Part shown: piece after piece, positions 52,447-61,489 of the stretch | Layout of the letters: each line of letters opens with the position of its first letter | Position numbering within the stretch: the stretch's first letter is position 1 | NCBI RefSeq assembly: GCF_022513565.1 | Contig: NZ_JAKWBE010000002.1 | Coordinates: forward strand, 1-64,000 | DNA length: 64,000 bases | Direction of reading: 5' to 3' | DNA from: Streptomyces gilvus | GTDB lineage: Bacteria; Actinomycetota; Actinomycetes; Streptomycetales; Streptomycetaceae | Program-made: the position numbers and the translations under genes | Notes under the pieces: generated by a model | What the model was told of the DNA's origin: nothing | The model's input: only the letters and a program-made list of their open reading frames with translations | The model's database searches: none

Positions 52447-53339
52447 GCCGCCACCGCCAGGACGCTGCTGTAGTGCGAGGCGTCGCCGAGGAGTTGCTCG
52501 CTGCGCCGGCCGTCGACGCCGGCCGGGACCTCTCCGGCGACGGTCACCCGGTTCAGGCGGCGGGGCTGGTCGTCGTAGTTGTCCACCCCGTAGTGCTGGG
52601 TGATCCGGTTGTCGAAGATCAGCAGCTGGTTCGGGGACCAGGTCCAGCGCAGGATGTTCTCCGGGCGGGTGACGTACGACTGCAGGATGCGCAGCAGGTC
52701 GGCCGAGTCACTGCCCGACAGGCCGACGATCCGCTTGGCGAACCCGCCGATGAACAGCCCGCGTTCGCCCGTCAGCGGGTGTACCCGCACGACGGGGTGC
52801 TCGGCCTCGTAGGGCGTCGAGACGAAGACGCGGTCGTACTCCTGCCGTTCGGCGGTGGCGGGCTCGGGGCGCGCGTAGTCGTACTGGTTGGTGTGCACGA
52901 CGCGCAGCGTGTCGGCGAGGGCGCGCAGCGGTTCGGGCAGGTCGCGGTAGGCCGCTGCGGCGTTGGCGATGAGCGTCTCGCCGCCGTAGGGCGGGATCAC
53001 GACGGACCGCAGCGTGGTCACCTGGGGCGGGTTGACCACGAAGGTGACGTCCGTGTGCCATTCGTTGGCCTTGGAGGTCTCGCTGTCGACGGCGAGCACG
53101 TTCGTCGTGCCGTCGGCGGCCGGCACATTGGGGTGGGCGGTCGTCAGCTCGCCGAACCAGCGGGCCACACGCTCCTGGCCGGCGTTGTCGAGCCGTACGT
53201 CGTCGAACACGATCGCCTTGTGCTCGTTGAGGGCGTCACGCAGGGTCGTGATCGTCGGGAGGTCGGGGGGCGCCGTGAGGTCGACGCCCTCGACGACGGC
53301 GCCGATGCGGCTGGTGAGCTTACGGATGGACGGAGGCAT
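52443..53339 (-). CDS. tauD: TauD-like alkanesulfonate/2-oxoglutarate dioxygenase
   Basis: Fe(II)/2-oxoglutarate dioxygenase, 298 residues, which releases sulfite from sulfonates such as taurine. The triad is seen as NEWHTDVTFVV (His-x-Asp) and ITQHYGVDNY (distal His), with Arg in RLNRVTVAGE. The opening RIGAVVEGVDLTAPPD and AIVFDDVRLDNAGQERVARWFGEL are typical. GGGAGGG precedes the ATG at 53339. It is the first structural gene of the leftward operon and lies about 290 bp downstream of a Cys-codon leader peptide. The name rests on family and operon; the preferred sulfonate is not known. Confidence 0.9.
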   Translation of the reverse strand: MPPSIRKLTSRIGAVVEGVDLTAPPDLPTITTLRDALNEHKAIVFDDVRLDNAGQERVARWFGELTTAHPNVPAADGTTNVLAVDSETSKANEWHTDVTFVVNPPQVTTLRSVVIPPYGGETLIANAAAAYRDLPEPLRALADTLRVVHTNQYDYARPEPATAERQEYDRVFVSTPYEAEHPVVRVHPLTGERGLFIGGFAKRIVGLSGSDSADLLRILQSYVTRPENILRWTWSPNQLLIFDNRITQHYGVDNYDDQPRRLNRVTVAGEVPAGVDGRRSEQLLGDASHYSSVLAVAA

Positions 53340-53630
53340 GACGGGGTCCCTCCCGGACAGACGGGCACACGAACGGGCGCAGGCGATGACGGAACTGGGT
53401 GAAGGGGAGAACGCGTGGGCGCGGGGCCGTAACAGGCGCTTTCTCAGCGACCGTGTCGGCGTGCGGGAACAGGCTCCCGGCTCATACGAGAAGGAGAGGA
53501 GACGGGGAGCCCTCAGAGGGTGGGTACGACGGTCCCGCGGGGAGAGACTTCGCGGTGGGGGCGGCTCAACGCCGCCACACGCCGACGCGCAGCGACTGCG
53601 CGCGGCTGCTGCCGGGGACCACTTGCCGGG

Positions 53631-53708
53631 TCAGCGACAACAAAACGCGCTGGAGACGTGCGCCAGATCGATGTGGCGCCGCCGAGTGAGGTCCACGCGC
53701 GGGTTCAT
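53631..53708 (-). CDS. Cysteine-codon leader peptide upstream of the sulfonate operon
   Basis: A short minus-strand frame starts at ATG 53708 (or GTG 53696) and encodes a peptide ending TRRRHIDLAHVSSAFCCR before a TGA. RRRHIDL followed by terminal Cys codons is the actinobacterial sulfur leader-peptide pattern (family knowledge). Adjacent TGT-TGT codons lie three codons from the stop, so a lack of Cys-tRNA would stall the ribosome there. A hairpin (CGCGCAG TCG CTGCGCG, minus strand) follows within 50 bp. This implies ribosome-mediated attenuation of the tauD-ssu operon. No strong ribosome site is visible. Confidence 0.75.
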   Translation of the reverse strand: MNPRVDLTRRRHIDLAHVSSAFCCR

Positions 53709-53998
53709 GGAACGGGAGTTCAGCAGAAGCCACCACGTTGGTCAATAACTTCCCGGACAGGTCTTGCATTGCGGACACGGAGACCTTCTCCGCCTCTTTC
53801 CGACCTTGACATGCGCGGGGACGGGCGACGTCCCCTGCGCGAGAACCTCGGCCTGCGTGAACCGCTCATCCACCGCTCCGCCCCGGACCGGCGGCAGGCG
53901 GCATGAGCCCGGGCGCCGGGTCTCGTACACATGACTGACAAGAAGCTGTCACACAAGAACCGGAATGCCACTCCGACCGACGCCCGTTCTGAACAGAC

Positions 53999-54922
53999 AT
54001 GACTGTTGGAGTAGCCCTCAACGCGTCCGACGCGCCGAACCAGGTCGACGCCACCGTAGAACTGGCCCAGGAAGCAGCGGAGTTCGGTGTCACGTCGGCC
54101 TGGTTCGGGCAGACCTTCGGCGCGGACTCGCCCCAGCTCGCGGCGATCGTCGGGCGCGAGGTACCCGCACTGCAGGTCGGCACCTCCGCGATCCCCGTCT
54201 TCGGCCGCCACCCACTGCTCGTCTCCAGCCAGGCCCAGACCGCCCAGGCGGCGACCCACGGCCGCTACCACCTCGGTCTGGCCCTGGGCACGCGACTGCT
54301 GACGGAGACCGCCTTCGGCCTGCCCTTCGAACGGCCCATCGCCCGGCTGCGTGAATTCCTCACCGCCCTGCGGCAGTTGACCGAGACCGGTACGGCCGAC
54401 TTCCACGGTGAGCTGCTGACCGCCGCCACCCCGCTTCCGGCGCGGGTACCGGGGGCCGAGAAGGGTGTCCCCCTGCTGGTCGCCGCGATGGGGCCGCAGG
54501 CACTGCGGGTCAGCGGTGAACTGGCGGACGGGATCCTGCCGTATCTGGCGGGACCGCGCGCCCTGGCGGACCACATCGTGCCCGCCCTGACCGCCGCCGC
54601 CGAGGCCGCCGGCCGCCCCGCGCCCAGGATCGTCGCCCTGGTGCCGGGCGTGGTCACCGACGACGTGGCGGCGGTACGGGCCAAGGTCACCGAGAGCCTC
54701 GCCTTCTACGAACAGATCCCGTCCTACGCCCGGGTCATCGAACTCTCCGGCGCCCGACGGGCCGCCGACCTGGCGGTGATCGGCGACGAGAGGACCGTCG
54801 AGGCCGAGGTGCGCCGTTACCGCGACGCGGGCGCCACCGAGGTCGTGTTCTCGGGCACCGAGATCGCCGGAGAGGCCGACCGCCGACGCACCTGGCGGCT
54901 CCTCGGCGAACTCGCCCGCTGA
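53999..54922 (+). CDS. F420-type LLM oxidoreductase
   Basis: Luciferase-like flavin or F420-dependent oxidoreductase, 307 residues. MTVGVALNASDAPNQVDATV and EFGVTSAWFGQTFGADSPQLAAIVG open the TIM barrel; LALGTRLLTETAFGLPFERPIARLREFLTALRQL and LLVAAMGPQALRVSGELADGILPY follow, matching the TIGR03564-like actinobacterial group. The start is ATG at 53999 with a poor ribosome site. It reads with the DUF1684 gene 43 bp downstream. It sits between the two sulfur operons, but no leader peptide is seen for it, so regulation may differ. Substrate unknown. Confidence 0.87.
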   Translation: MTVGVALNASDAPNQVDATVELAQEAAEFGVTSAWFGQTFGADSPQLAAIVGREVPALQVGTSAIPVFGRHPLLVSSQAQTAQAATHGRYHLGLALGTRLLTETAFGLPFERPIARLREFLTALRQLTETGTADFHGELLTAATPLPARVPGAEKGVPLLVAAMGPQALRVSGELADGILPYLAGPRALADHIVPALTAAAEAAGRPAPRIVALVPGVVTDDVAAVRAKVTESLAFYEQIPSYARVIELSGARRAADLAVIGDERTVEAEVRRYRDAGATEVVFSGTEIAGEADRRRTWRLLGELAR

Positions 54923-54965
54923 ACCGCCCCAACGCCCGACAGACCCCTGCACGAAGGAGATTCCC

Positions 54966-55790
54966 TTGACCACCGAGGCCACCACGACCGACCTCCACGC
55001 CTTCACCGAGACCTGGCTGGAGTGGTACCGGGCCCAGGAGGCCGGCCTCTCCGCCCCCCACGGGTTTTTGGCGATCACCGGCCAGCACTGGCTCGACGAC
55101 CGCCCCCGGCGTCTCCCGGACGCACCCGGTGCCTGGTACACCGGCCCGGAAGGGGTCGTCGTCACCCTCGACGACGACGAGGAACTGGTCGTCGGCGGAT
55201 CCCCCGTCACCGGTGAACACCGCTTCGGCGTGCTTCCCGAGCGCGGCGGCGTCAACGCGGTGTGGGGAGACGCCGTGATCGAGGTCGCCAAGCGCGGCGG
55301 CCACGACATCGTGCGCCCCCGGCACCCGGACGCGCCCCTGCGCACGGCCTTCACCGGAACGCCCGCCTACGCGCCTGACCCGCGTTGGGCCGTGACCGGC
55401 CGCTACGTCCCCTTCGACACGCCCCGGCCGACCACCGTGGGGGCGGCCGTAGAGGGCCTGGAGCACGTCTATGACGCCCCGGGCAGGATCGACTTCGAGC
55501 TGGAGGGACGTCAGCTGTCCCTCACCGCGTTCCCCGGCGCCGGCGAGGGCCGGCTGCTGGTGCTGTTCACCGACGCCACCTCCGGGGTCACCACCTACGC
55601 CGCCAACCGGGCGCTGTGGCTGGAGCCGCCCGCCGCCGACGGCCGGATCGTACTGGACTTCAACCGCGCCGCGAACCTGCCGTGCGCCTACACCGACCTC
55701 GCCACGTGTCCGCTGCCCCCGGCCGAGAACCGGCTGCCGGTGGCCATCGAGGCCGGTCAGAAGATCCCCCGCGAGCGCGGCGGTTCCTGA
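54966..55790 (+). CDS. DUF1684 family protein
   Basis: 274-residue soluble protein of DUF1684. It opens FTETWLEWYRAQEAGLSAPHGFLAITGQHWL and ends with the family signature TTYAANRALWLEPPAADGRIVLDFNRAANLPCAYTDLATCPLPPAENRLPVAIEAGQK. The family is a small beta-rich fold of unknown function. The start codon is TTG at 54966, chosen because AAGGAG sits 7 nt upstream. Close spacing puts it in one unit with the F420-type oxidoreductase. It is followed within about 60 bp by the SAM riboswitch of the next operon. Confidence 0.87.
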   Translation: MTTEATTTDLHAFTETWLEWYRAQEAGLSAPHGFLAITGQHWLDDRPRRLPDAPGAWYTGPEGVVVTLDDDEELVVGGSPVTGEHRFGVLPERGGVNAVWGDAVIEVAKRGGHDIVRPRHPDAPLRTAFTGTPAYAPDPRWAVTGRYVPFDTPRPTTVGAAVEGLEHVYDAPGRIDFELEGRQLSLTAFPGAGEGRLLVLFTDATSGVTTYAANRALWLEPPAADGRIVLDFNRAANLPCAYTDLATCPLPPAENRLPVAIEAGQKIPRERGGS

Positions 55791-55845
55791 GCCGCCTCCG
55801 GCCATTGACCAACGGCAAGATCTCTCCGTACGATCACGAGTGGCA

Positions 55846-55969
55846 TTGAGTGTCAGCGTCAAGCCCTGGCTCGCTGACCGGCAACCCTCCCACGCGGTGG
55901 GGTGCTCCAGGTGAAAGCCCGGCGGGATCACCGACGATCCCGCAAGCGCGTGGCCCCGTGACCGGGGCC
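55846..55969 (+). promoter_or_regulatory. SAM-IV-like riboswitch
   Basis: The region matches the actinobacterial SAM-I/IV clan. Stem P2 pairs GTCAGCG (55852-55858) with CGCTGAC (55872-55878), enclosing AAGCCCTGG. The core GGCAACC follows, and P3 pairs CCCAC/GTGGG (55889-55901). P4 is GCGGGATC-loop-GATCCCGC (55922-55943). CGCGTGG (55947-55953) can pair with the P3 loop CCACGCG (55890-55896), the SAM-IV pseudoknot. GGCCCCG/CGGGGCC (55952-55969) overlaps the 3' end and could be the expression-platform hairpin. SAM binding is expected to lower expression of the ABC/monooxygenase operon. Confidence 0.82.
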
Positions 55970-55989
55970 GGACCAGGTGGAGGACCGAC

Positions 55990-56106
55990 ATGCGGCACGG
56001 TGGTGACCTCAGCGCCCGTTTCGCCGGCGCCACCGTGTTCTCCCGGCTGTCGCGTCGGCGCCACATCGATCTCAAGCGCTCGACCAGCTGTCTCTGTCAG
56101 GCCTGA
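55990..56106 (+). CDS. Cysteine-codon leader peptide downstream of the riboswitch
   Basis: A 38-residue frame starts ATG at 55990 with GGTGGAGG 6 nt upstream and ends SRRRHIDLKRSTSCLCQA before TGA at 56104. It shares RRRHIDL with the minus-strand leader of the tauD operon. Cys codons TGT-CTC-TGT lie within five codons of the stop, giving a cysteine-sensing attenuation point. It is placed between the SAM riboswitch and the transporter, so one transcript may sense both SAM and cysteine. Its real ribosome site makes translation likely. Confidence 0.8.
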   Translation: MRHGGDLSARFAGATVFSRLSRRRHIDLKRSTSCLCQA

Positions 56107-56211
56107 CGGGCCTGTTCAGCGCTGGTCGCCGTCCGGCGCCGGTCGCCGCCGCATCCGTATGCGCCTGATCCCCGTTCTTCCTTTCCGCTGATCCCTGTCT
56201 GCACAGCGCTC

Positions 56212-56240
56212 CCCCGACGTCGGCGTCACGCCGATCGGGG
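56212..56240 (+). terminator. Hairpin after the leader peptide, possible attenuator
   Basis: CCCCGA and TCGGCG pair with CGCCGA and TCGGGG across a TCA loop, with a 2-nt bulge. It lies 105 bp after the leader-peptide stop and 70 bp before the binding-protein start. Position suits an attenuator; no T-tract follows. Confidence 0.5.
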
Positions 56241-56310
56241 CCGCACGCCCGCGCACGGCCGAGTCCCGTACCGCCGCCGTGCCTGGTGACACGAGTAGGA
56301 GAAGCCCTCC

Positions 56311-57930
56311 GTGATCGCACTTCGCCATGTCAGAACCTCTCGATGGGCGGCACTGACCGCCCTTGTGACCACCAGCGCCCTGCTGACCGCCTGCGGATCG
56401 GGCGGCGGCGACACGGGCGGCGGCACCGGGCAGCCCAGGTCCGGCGGCACCCTCACCTTCGCGGTGGGTTCGGATTCCGGCTGCGTGGATCCGCAGCAGG
56501 TCGCCAGCAACGAGACCATCTACTCGGTGCGTCAGATCGTGGACTCCCTGACCGACCAGGACCCGAGGACCGGCAAGATCGTGCCGTGGCTGGCGAAGAG
56601 CTGGGACGTCAGCTCCGACGCCACGACGTTCACCTTCCATCTGCGTTCGGGCGTCACCTTCAGCGACGGTTCCAAGCTGACCGCGCAGGTGGTCAAGGAC
56701 AACTTCGACGCGGTGCCGAAGCTCGGCGCCCTGGGGACGCTCGCCGAGGGCTACCTGAGCGGCGTCAAGAGCACCACCGTGGTCGACCCGCTCACCGTGA
56801 AGGTGACCTTCAGTCAGCCCAACGCACAGTTCCTGCAAGCCACTTCGACGCACTCGCTCGGCGTCGAGTCCTCGGCCAGCGTGAAGCGGACCCCGCAGCA
56901 GAAGTGCAGCGACGGGGTGATCGGCTCCGGGCCCTTCGTGCTGAAGCAGTACGTGCAGAACCAGTCCCTGACCCTCGCCAAGCGCACCGGATACGCCTGG
57001 GGTTCCTCGCTGTGGTCCAAGAAGGGCGAGGCGTACCTGGACAAGCTGGTGTTCAAGGTCGTGCCGGAGGCGGGTGTACGGGCCGGCAGCCTGCAGTCCG
57101 GTCAGGTCGACGCCGTCTCCAGCGTCGGCAAGGCCAACGAGGCGGCCCTCAAGGGCGGCCAGGTCACCCTCCAACGGCGGGCCAACCCCGGCGTCGTGTT
57201 CGGTCTCGGCCTCAACAACTCCCGGCCGCTGCTCAAGGACGCCAAGGTGCGCCAGGCGATCCTGTTCGCCATCGACCGGCAGCAGATCGCCGACACCGTG
57301 TTCCCGACCGGCACGCGGCCGGCCACCAGCGTCCTCGCGCACACCACGCCCGACTACACCGACCTCGCCTCCGGCCTGACCTTCGACGCCGCCAAGGCCA
57401 AGTCCCTGCTGGACGCGGCCGGTTGGAAGACGGGAAGCGACGGCATCCGCGCCAAGGGCGGCAAGAAGCTGAGTCTGACCATCACGTGGTTCCCCAACGC
57501 GGCCACCAACCAGCCCGCGCTGGAACTCGTCCAGCAGCAGCTCAAGGCCGTCGGTGTCGATGTGGCGCTCAAGCAGCTCCAGGTCACCCAGTTCGCCCCG
57601 ACGCTCCAGTCGGGCGACTACGACGCGGTGTGGGGGAACGTGACCCGCGCCGACCCCGACATCCTGCGCAGCTCCTTCTCCACCAAGCTGGCCAACTTCT
57701 ACCACCTGCCGCCGAGTTCCCTGGACACGGCGCTGTCCGAGCAGGCCGCCACCGTCGACGCGGCCAAGCGCGGGCAACTGGTCGCCGAGGCACAGCAGTT
57801 GATCGTGCACAACGCCTACTACGCGCCGGTGGTGGAGCTCCAGACCCAGCTGGGCGTGTCGAAGAAGGTGCACGACCTGGACTTCGACGCCTCCAGCCGG
57901 CTCCAGCTGCACGACACCTGGATCGGCTGA
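56311..57930 (+). CDS. Dpp/Opp-type ABC importer substrate-binding lipoprotein
   Basis: Family-5 (peptide/nickel/oligopeptide) solute-binding lipoprotein, 539 residues. The GTG start follows GGAGAAG. The signal is HVRTSRWAALTALVTTSALLTAC with Cys28 the predicted lipidated residue. SGGTLTFAVGSDSGCVDPQQ and the core VNDLTFHLRSGVTFSDGSKLTAQVVKDNFDAV-like block are typical, as is RQAILFAIDRQQIADTVF. Under SAM and Cys control, the ligand is likely an organosulfur compound or sulfur-containing peptide, which family-5 proteins can bind. Specificity is inferred from context. Confidence 0.9.
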   Translation: MIALRHVRTSRWAALTALVTTSALLTACGSGGGDTGGGTGQPRSGGTLTFAVGSDSGCVDPQQVASNETIYSVRQIVDSLTDQDPRTGKIVPWLAKSWDVSSDATTFTFHLRSGVTFSDGSKLTAQVVKDNFDAVPKLGALGTLAEGYLSGVKSTTVVDPLTVKVTFSQPNAQFLQATSTHSLGVESSASVKRTPQQKCSDGVIGSGPFVLKQYVQNQSLTLAKRTGYAWGSSLWSKKGEAYLDKLVFKVVPEAGVRAGSLQSGQVDAVSSVGKANEAALKGGQVTLQRRANPGVVFGLGLNNSRPLLKDAKVRQAILFAIDRQQIADTVFPTGTRPATSVLAHTTPDYTDLASGLTFDAAKAKSLLDAAGWKTGSDGIRAKGGKKLSLTITWFPNAATNQPALELVQQQLKAVGVDVALKQLQVTQFAPTLQSGDYDAVWGNVTRADPDILRSSFSTKLANFYHLPPSSLDTALSEQAATVDAAKRGQLVAEAQQLIVHNAYYAPVVELQTQLGVSKKVHDLDFDASSRLQLHDTWIG

Positions 57931-57933
57931 CGC

Positions 57934-58893
57934 ATGCGCCGCTATGTGATCAAACGGCTCGCGCAGGCGGTCGGCGTGCTGTGGGCGGCGTACACGGTGT
58001 CCTTCCTGGTGCTGGACTATCTGCCGGGCGACCCGGTCACGGCGATGGCCGGTGCCGGGATGGACTCGGGGCAGGTCGACCCGCAGCAGATCGCCGCCCT
58101 GCGGCACGAGTACGGCTTCGACAAGCCGGTGCTGGTGCAGTACGCCGAGTACCTCGGCCGGGCGGTGCGCGGTGACTTCGGCGACTCGGTGTCCACCGGT
58201 CGCGCGGTGACCTCGACGCTGGCCGACGCCCTGCCGCAGACCCTGCAGCTGACCGGCGCGGCCCTGCTGCTCGCGGTGGTCCTCGGCGGCGGTCTGGCGG
58301 TGGTGGCGACCTACACCGGCCTGCGCTGGCTGCGGCAGCTGCTGCTGTCACTGCCGCCGCTGGGAGTGTCCGTCCCGACGTTCTGGGTGGGACTGCTGCT
58401 GGTCGAGATGTTCTCCTTCCGGCTGCACTGGTTCCCCGCGTTCGGCAACGACGGCCTGCGGGGGCTGGTGCTGCCGGCCCTGACACTGGCGGTGCCGACC
58501 GGGGCGCAGGTCGCCCAGGTGCTCGCCAAGAGCCTGCTCACGGCACTGGACCACGCGTACATCGAAACGGCGCGGGCCAAGGGCGCCGACCGCTGGCGGG
58601 TCCATCTGCGGCACGCCCTGCGCAACGCCTCCCTGCCGGCGCTGACGGTCGTCGGCCTGCTGGTGGGGCAGCTGATCGCCGGTTCGGTGGTGGTCGAGAC
58701 GGTGTTCTCCCGCGACGGCCTCGGCCGTGTCACCGCGGCGGCGGTCACGGCCCAGGACATCCCGCTCGTGCAGGGGGTCGTGGTGTTCGGAGCGCTGATC
58801 TTCGTGACGACGAACCTGGTCATCGACCTGGTCTACCCGCTCCTCGATCCACGGATCGTGGTGGCCTCCGACGGAAGGGCGGCCCTCGCATGA
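57934..58893 (+). CDS. Dpp/Opp-type ABC importer permease 1
   Basis: BPD_transp_1 permease, 319 residues, six helices. YVIKRLAQAVGVLWAAYTVSFLVLDYLPGDPV is the DppB/OppB opening, with the large external loop and EAA motif DHAYIETARAKGADRWRVHLRHALRNASLPALTVVG near residue 210. It starts 3 bp after the binding-protein gene and its stop overlaps the second permease start, so it is translationally coupled. Confidence 0.93.
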   Translation: MRRYVIKRLAQAVGVLWAAYTVSFLVLDYLPGDPVTAMAGAGMDSGQVDPQQIAALRHEYGFDKPVLVQYAEYLGRAVRGDFGDSVSTGRAVTSTLADALPQTLQLTGAALLLAVVLGGGLAVVATYTGLRWLRQLLLSLPPLGVSVPTFWVGLLLVEMFSFRLHWFPAFGNDGLRGLVLPALTLAVPTGAQVAQVLAKSLLTALDHAYIETARAKGADRWRVHLRHALRNASLPALTVVGLLVGQLIAGSVVVETVFSRDGLGRVTAAAVTAQDIPLVQGVVVFGALIFVTTNLVIDLVYPLLDPRIVVASDGRAALA

Positions 58894-59804
58894 GCCAGAG
58901 CCTCGTCGACGACACCGCCCTCGGCCTCACCCGGCCGGTCGACACGGCCCCCGGCCCCGAGCCACGGCGCCGCGTCGGCATACGACGCGTGCTGCGCTTC
59001 CTGGCCCGCCGGCCCGGTCTGCTGCTGTCGGTCGTCGTCCTCGTGCTGGTGGTGCTGGCCTCGTTCTGGCCGGGGCTGTTCACCTCGCAGGACCCGCTGA
59101 AGGGCGTCCCCGCGCAGAACTTCCGCGGCCCGAGCGCACATCACTGGTTCGGCACCGACGAGTTGGGCCGCGACGTGTTCTCCCGGGTCGTCCACGGCGC
59201 CCAACTGTCCCTGAAGGCAACGCTGATCGCCGTCCTGGTCGCGTTCGTGGTCGGCGGACTGCTCGGGGTGGTCGCCGGGTTCGTGGGCCGCTGGGTGGAC
59301 GACGCCCTCATGCGCCTCGTCGACGTACTGCTGTCCATCCCCGCGCTGTTCATGTCCCTCGCCCTGGTCACCGCGCTCGGCTACGGCACCGTGAAGGTGG
59401 CGGTCGCGGTCGGCATCGCCAGCGTCGCCGCGTTCGCGCGGGTGGCGCGGGCGGAGGTGCTGCGGGTACGGCAGGCGGTGTTCGTGGAGGCCTCGCGCGC
59501 GAGCGGGGCGCGCTGGTACTCGGTGCTGGGCCGGCATGTGCTGCCCAACGCGGCGGGCCCGGTGATCGTCCTGGCCACCCTGGACTTCGGCTCCTCCATC
59601 CTCGCCGTCTCCGCCCTCAGCTTCCTCGGTTACGGTGCTCCGCCGCCCGCCCCGGAGTGGGGCACGTTGATCTCCGACGGCCGCAACTACCTCGCCAACG
59701 CCTGGTGGTTGACCGCGCTTCCCGGACTGGCCATCGCCGCGACCGTGCTGGCCACCAACCGCATCGCCCGCGCGCTGGACGGCGAATGGTCCCGACAGCC
59801 ATGA
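58890..59804 (+). CDS. Dpp/Opp-type ABC importer permease 2
   Basis: Second permease, 304 residues. After an Arg-rich cytoplasmic segment (PRRRVGIRRVLRFLARRPG), the DppC/OppC block HHWFGTDELGRDVFSRVVHGAQLSLKATL is present, and the EAA loop reads EASRASGARWYSVLGRHVLPNAAGPVIVLATLDFGSSILAVSALSFLGYGAPPPAPEWG. Its ATG overlaps the stop of permease 1 and its own stop overlaps the ATPase start (ATGA). Confidence 0.93.
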   Translation: MSQSLVDDTALGLTRPVDTAPGPEPRRRVGIRRVLRFLARRPGLLLSVVVLVLVVLASFWPGLFTSQDPLKGVPAQNFRGPSAHHWFGTDELGRDVFSRVVHGAQLSLKATLIAVLVAFVVGGLLGVVAGFVGRWVDDALMRLVDVLLSIPALFMSLALVTALGYGTVKVAVAVGIASVAAFARVARAEVLRVRQAVFVEASRASGARWYSVLGRHVLPNAAGPVIVLATLDFGSSILAVSALSFLGYGAPPPAPEWGTLISDGRNYLANAWWLTALPGLAIAATVLATNRIARALDGEWSRQP

Positions 59805-61489
59805 CCGACGAACCGGAGAACGGTGAGGACGTGACCACACCACTGCTTGAGATACGCGGTCTGTCGGTGTCGTACCGCACCCGCGGCGGCACGGTCGAGG
59901 CCGTCCGGGGCGTCGACCTCGACGTGTGGCCGGGACAGGTGGTCGCGGTGGTCGGCGAGTCGGGCTCCGGAAAGAGCACGACCGCGCACGCGATCACCCG
60001 GCTGCTGTCGGCGAACGGCCGGATCGACGCGGGCACCGTCCGCTTCGGCCGGCACGACCTCGCCACCCTCTCGGAGGCCGAACTGCGCACGGTGCGCGGA
60101 GCGCGGATCGGGCTGGTCCCGCAGGATCCGACGGTCTCCCTCAACCCGGTCAGGCGGATCGGTGACCAGGTCGCCGAGGTGCTGCGCATCCACGGTCTGG
60201 CGAGCCGCCGATCGGCTCCCGCCGAGGCGGTCGAGGTCCTGGACCGGGCCGGGCTGCCCGACGCGGCCGTGCGGGCGCGGCAGTACCCGCACGAACTGTC
60301 CGGCGGCATGCGGCAACGTGCCCTGATCGCCATCGCCATCGCCGCGCGGCCCGAGCTGATCATCGCCGACGAGCCCACCAGCGCGCTCGACGTCACCGTG
60401 CAACGGGTCATCCTCGACCATCTCCAGTCCCTGACCGAGGAACTGGGCACCGCGGTCCTGCTGGTGACCCATGATCTCGGGGTCGCCGCCGACCGGGCGC
60501 AGCGGCTGGTGGTGATGTCCCAGGGCAAGGTCGTCGAGGCCGGCCCCACCGCCGACATCCTGGCCGACCCGCAGGACGTTTACACCCGGCACCTGCTGGC
60601 CAGTGCCCCCAGCCTGACCACCGGCCAACCCCGCACGCCCGTCACCGCACCCGAGACGGACACGGCACCGCTGCTCGAAGTGCGCAACCTGGTCAAGGAG
60701 TTCAGGCTGCCCCGCACCGGCGACGGTCCCCGAACCCTGCGCGCCGTGGACGACGTCAGTCTCACCCTCCGACGCGGGAGGACGCTCGCCCTGGTCGGTG
60801 AGTCGGGCTCGGGCAAGTCCACCACCGCCCGCCTGGTGCTGCGCCTCACCGACGCGACCGCTGGACGGATCCTCCTCGACGGCACCGACGTCACCACCGC
60901 CAAGGGAGCACAGGCCAGGGAGCTGCGCCGCCGGGCCCAGCTCGTCTACCAGAACCCCTACGCCTCCCTCGACCCCCGCTTCTCCATCGCCGAGGTGATC
61001 ACCGAACCGCTGCGTGCCTTCAAGGTCGGCGACCGTGTCTCCCGGCTCGCCCGGGCCCGCGAACTCCTCGACCGGGTGGCCCTGCCCGCCGCCACGCTGG
61101 AGCGCCGGCCGGCGGAGCTCTCCGGCGGACAGCGCCAGCGCGTGGCGATCGCCCGTGCCCTCGCCCTCTCCCCCGACCTCGTGGTCTGCGACGAGCCGGT
61201 CTCCGCGCTCGACGTGTCCGTCCAGGCCCAAGTCCTCGACCTGCTCGCCGAGTTGCAGGCCGACACGGGCGTGGCGTACCTGTTCATCTCCCATGACCTG
61301 GCCGTCGTACGCCAGATGGCCCACGAGGTCGCGGTCATGCGGGCCGGCCGTGTCGTCGAGACGGGACCGCCCGAGAAGCTTTTCACCGACCCCCGCCACG
61401 CGTACACCCGAGAACTCCTCGCCGCCATCCCCGGCGGCCGGGCCCCCGCCCCCGCCGAGACCACCACGAGCCGAGGAGCAGCGTCATGA
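59801..61489 (+). CDS. Dpp/Opp-type ABC importer, two fused ATPase domains
   Basis: 562 residues, combining the DppD and DppF type ATPases in one chain. Domain 1 has Walker [11 protein letters not shown], signature [12 protein letters not shown] and [12 protein letters not shown]. Domain 2 repeats [10 protein letters not shown] with signature [15 protein letters not shown] and [12 protein letters not shown]; each also has its C-terminal oligopeptide extension. The start at 59801 overlaps the permease stop in ATGA; the frame is open further upstream but reads through the permease gene. Fused ATPases are common in actinobacterial Dpp-like importers, so it is not an anomaly. Confidence 0.93.
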   Translation: MTDEPENGEDVTTPLLEIRGLSVSYRTRGGTVEAVRGVDLDVWPGQVVAVVGESGSGKSTTAHAITRLLSANGRIDAGTVRFGRHDLATLSEAELRTVRGARIGLVPQDPTVSLNPVRRIGDQVAEVLRIHGLASRRSAPAEAVEVLDRAGLPDAAVRARQYPHELSGGMRQRALIAIAIAARPELIIADEPTSALDVTVQRVILDHLQSLTEELGTAVLLVTHDLGVAADRAQRLVVMSQGKVVEAGPTADILADPQDVYTRHLLASAPSLTTGQPRTPVTAPETDTAPLLEVRNLVKEFRLPRTGDGPRTLRAVDDVSLTLRRGRTLALVGESGSGKSTTARLVLRLTDATAGRILLDGTDVTTAKGAQARELRRRAQLVYQNPYASLDPRFSIAEVITEPLRAFKVGDRVSRLARARELLDRVALPAATLERRPAELSGGQRQRVAIARALALSPDLVVCDEPVSALDVSVQAQVLDLLAELQADTGVAYLFISHDLAVVRQMAHEVAVMRAGRVVETGPPEKLFTDPRHAYTRELLAAIPGGRAPAPAETTTSRGAAS

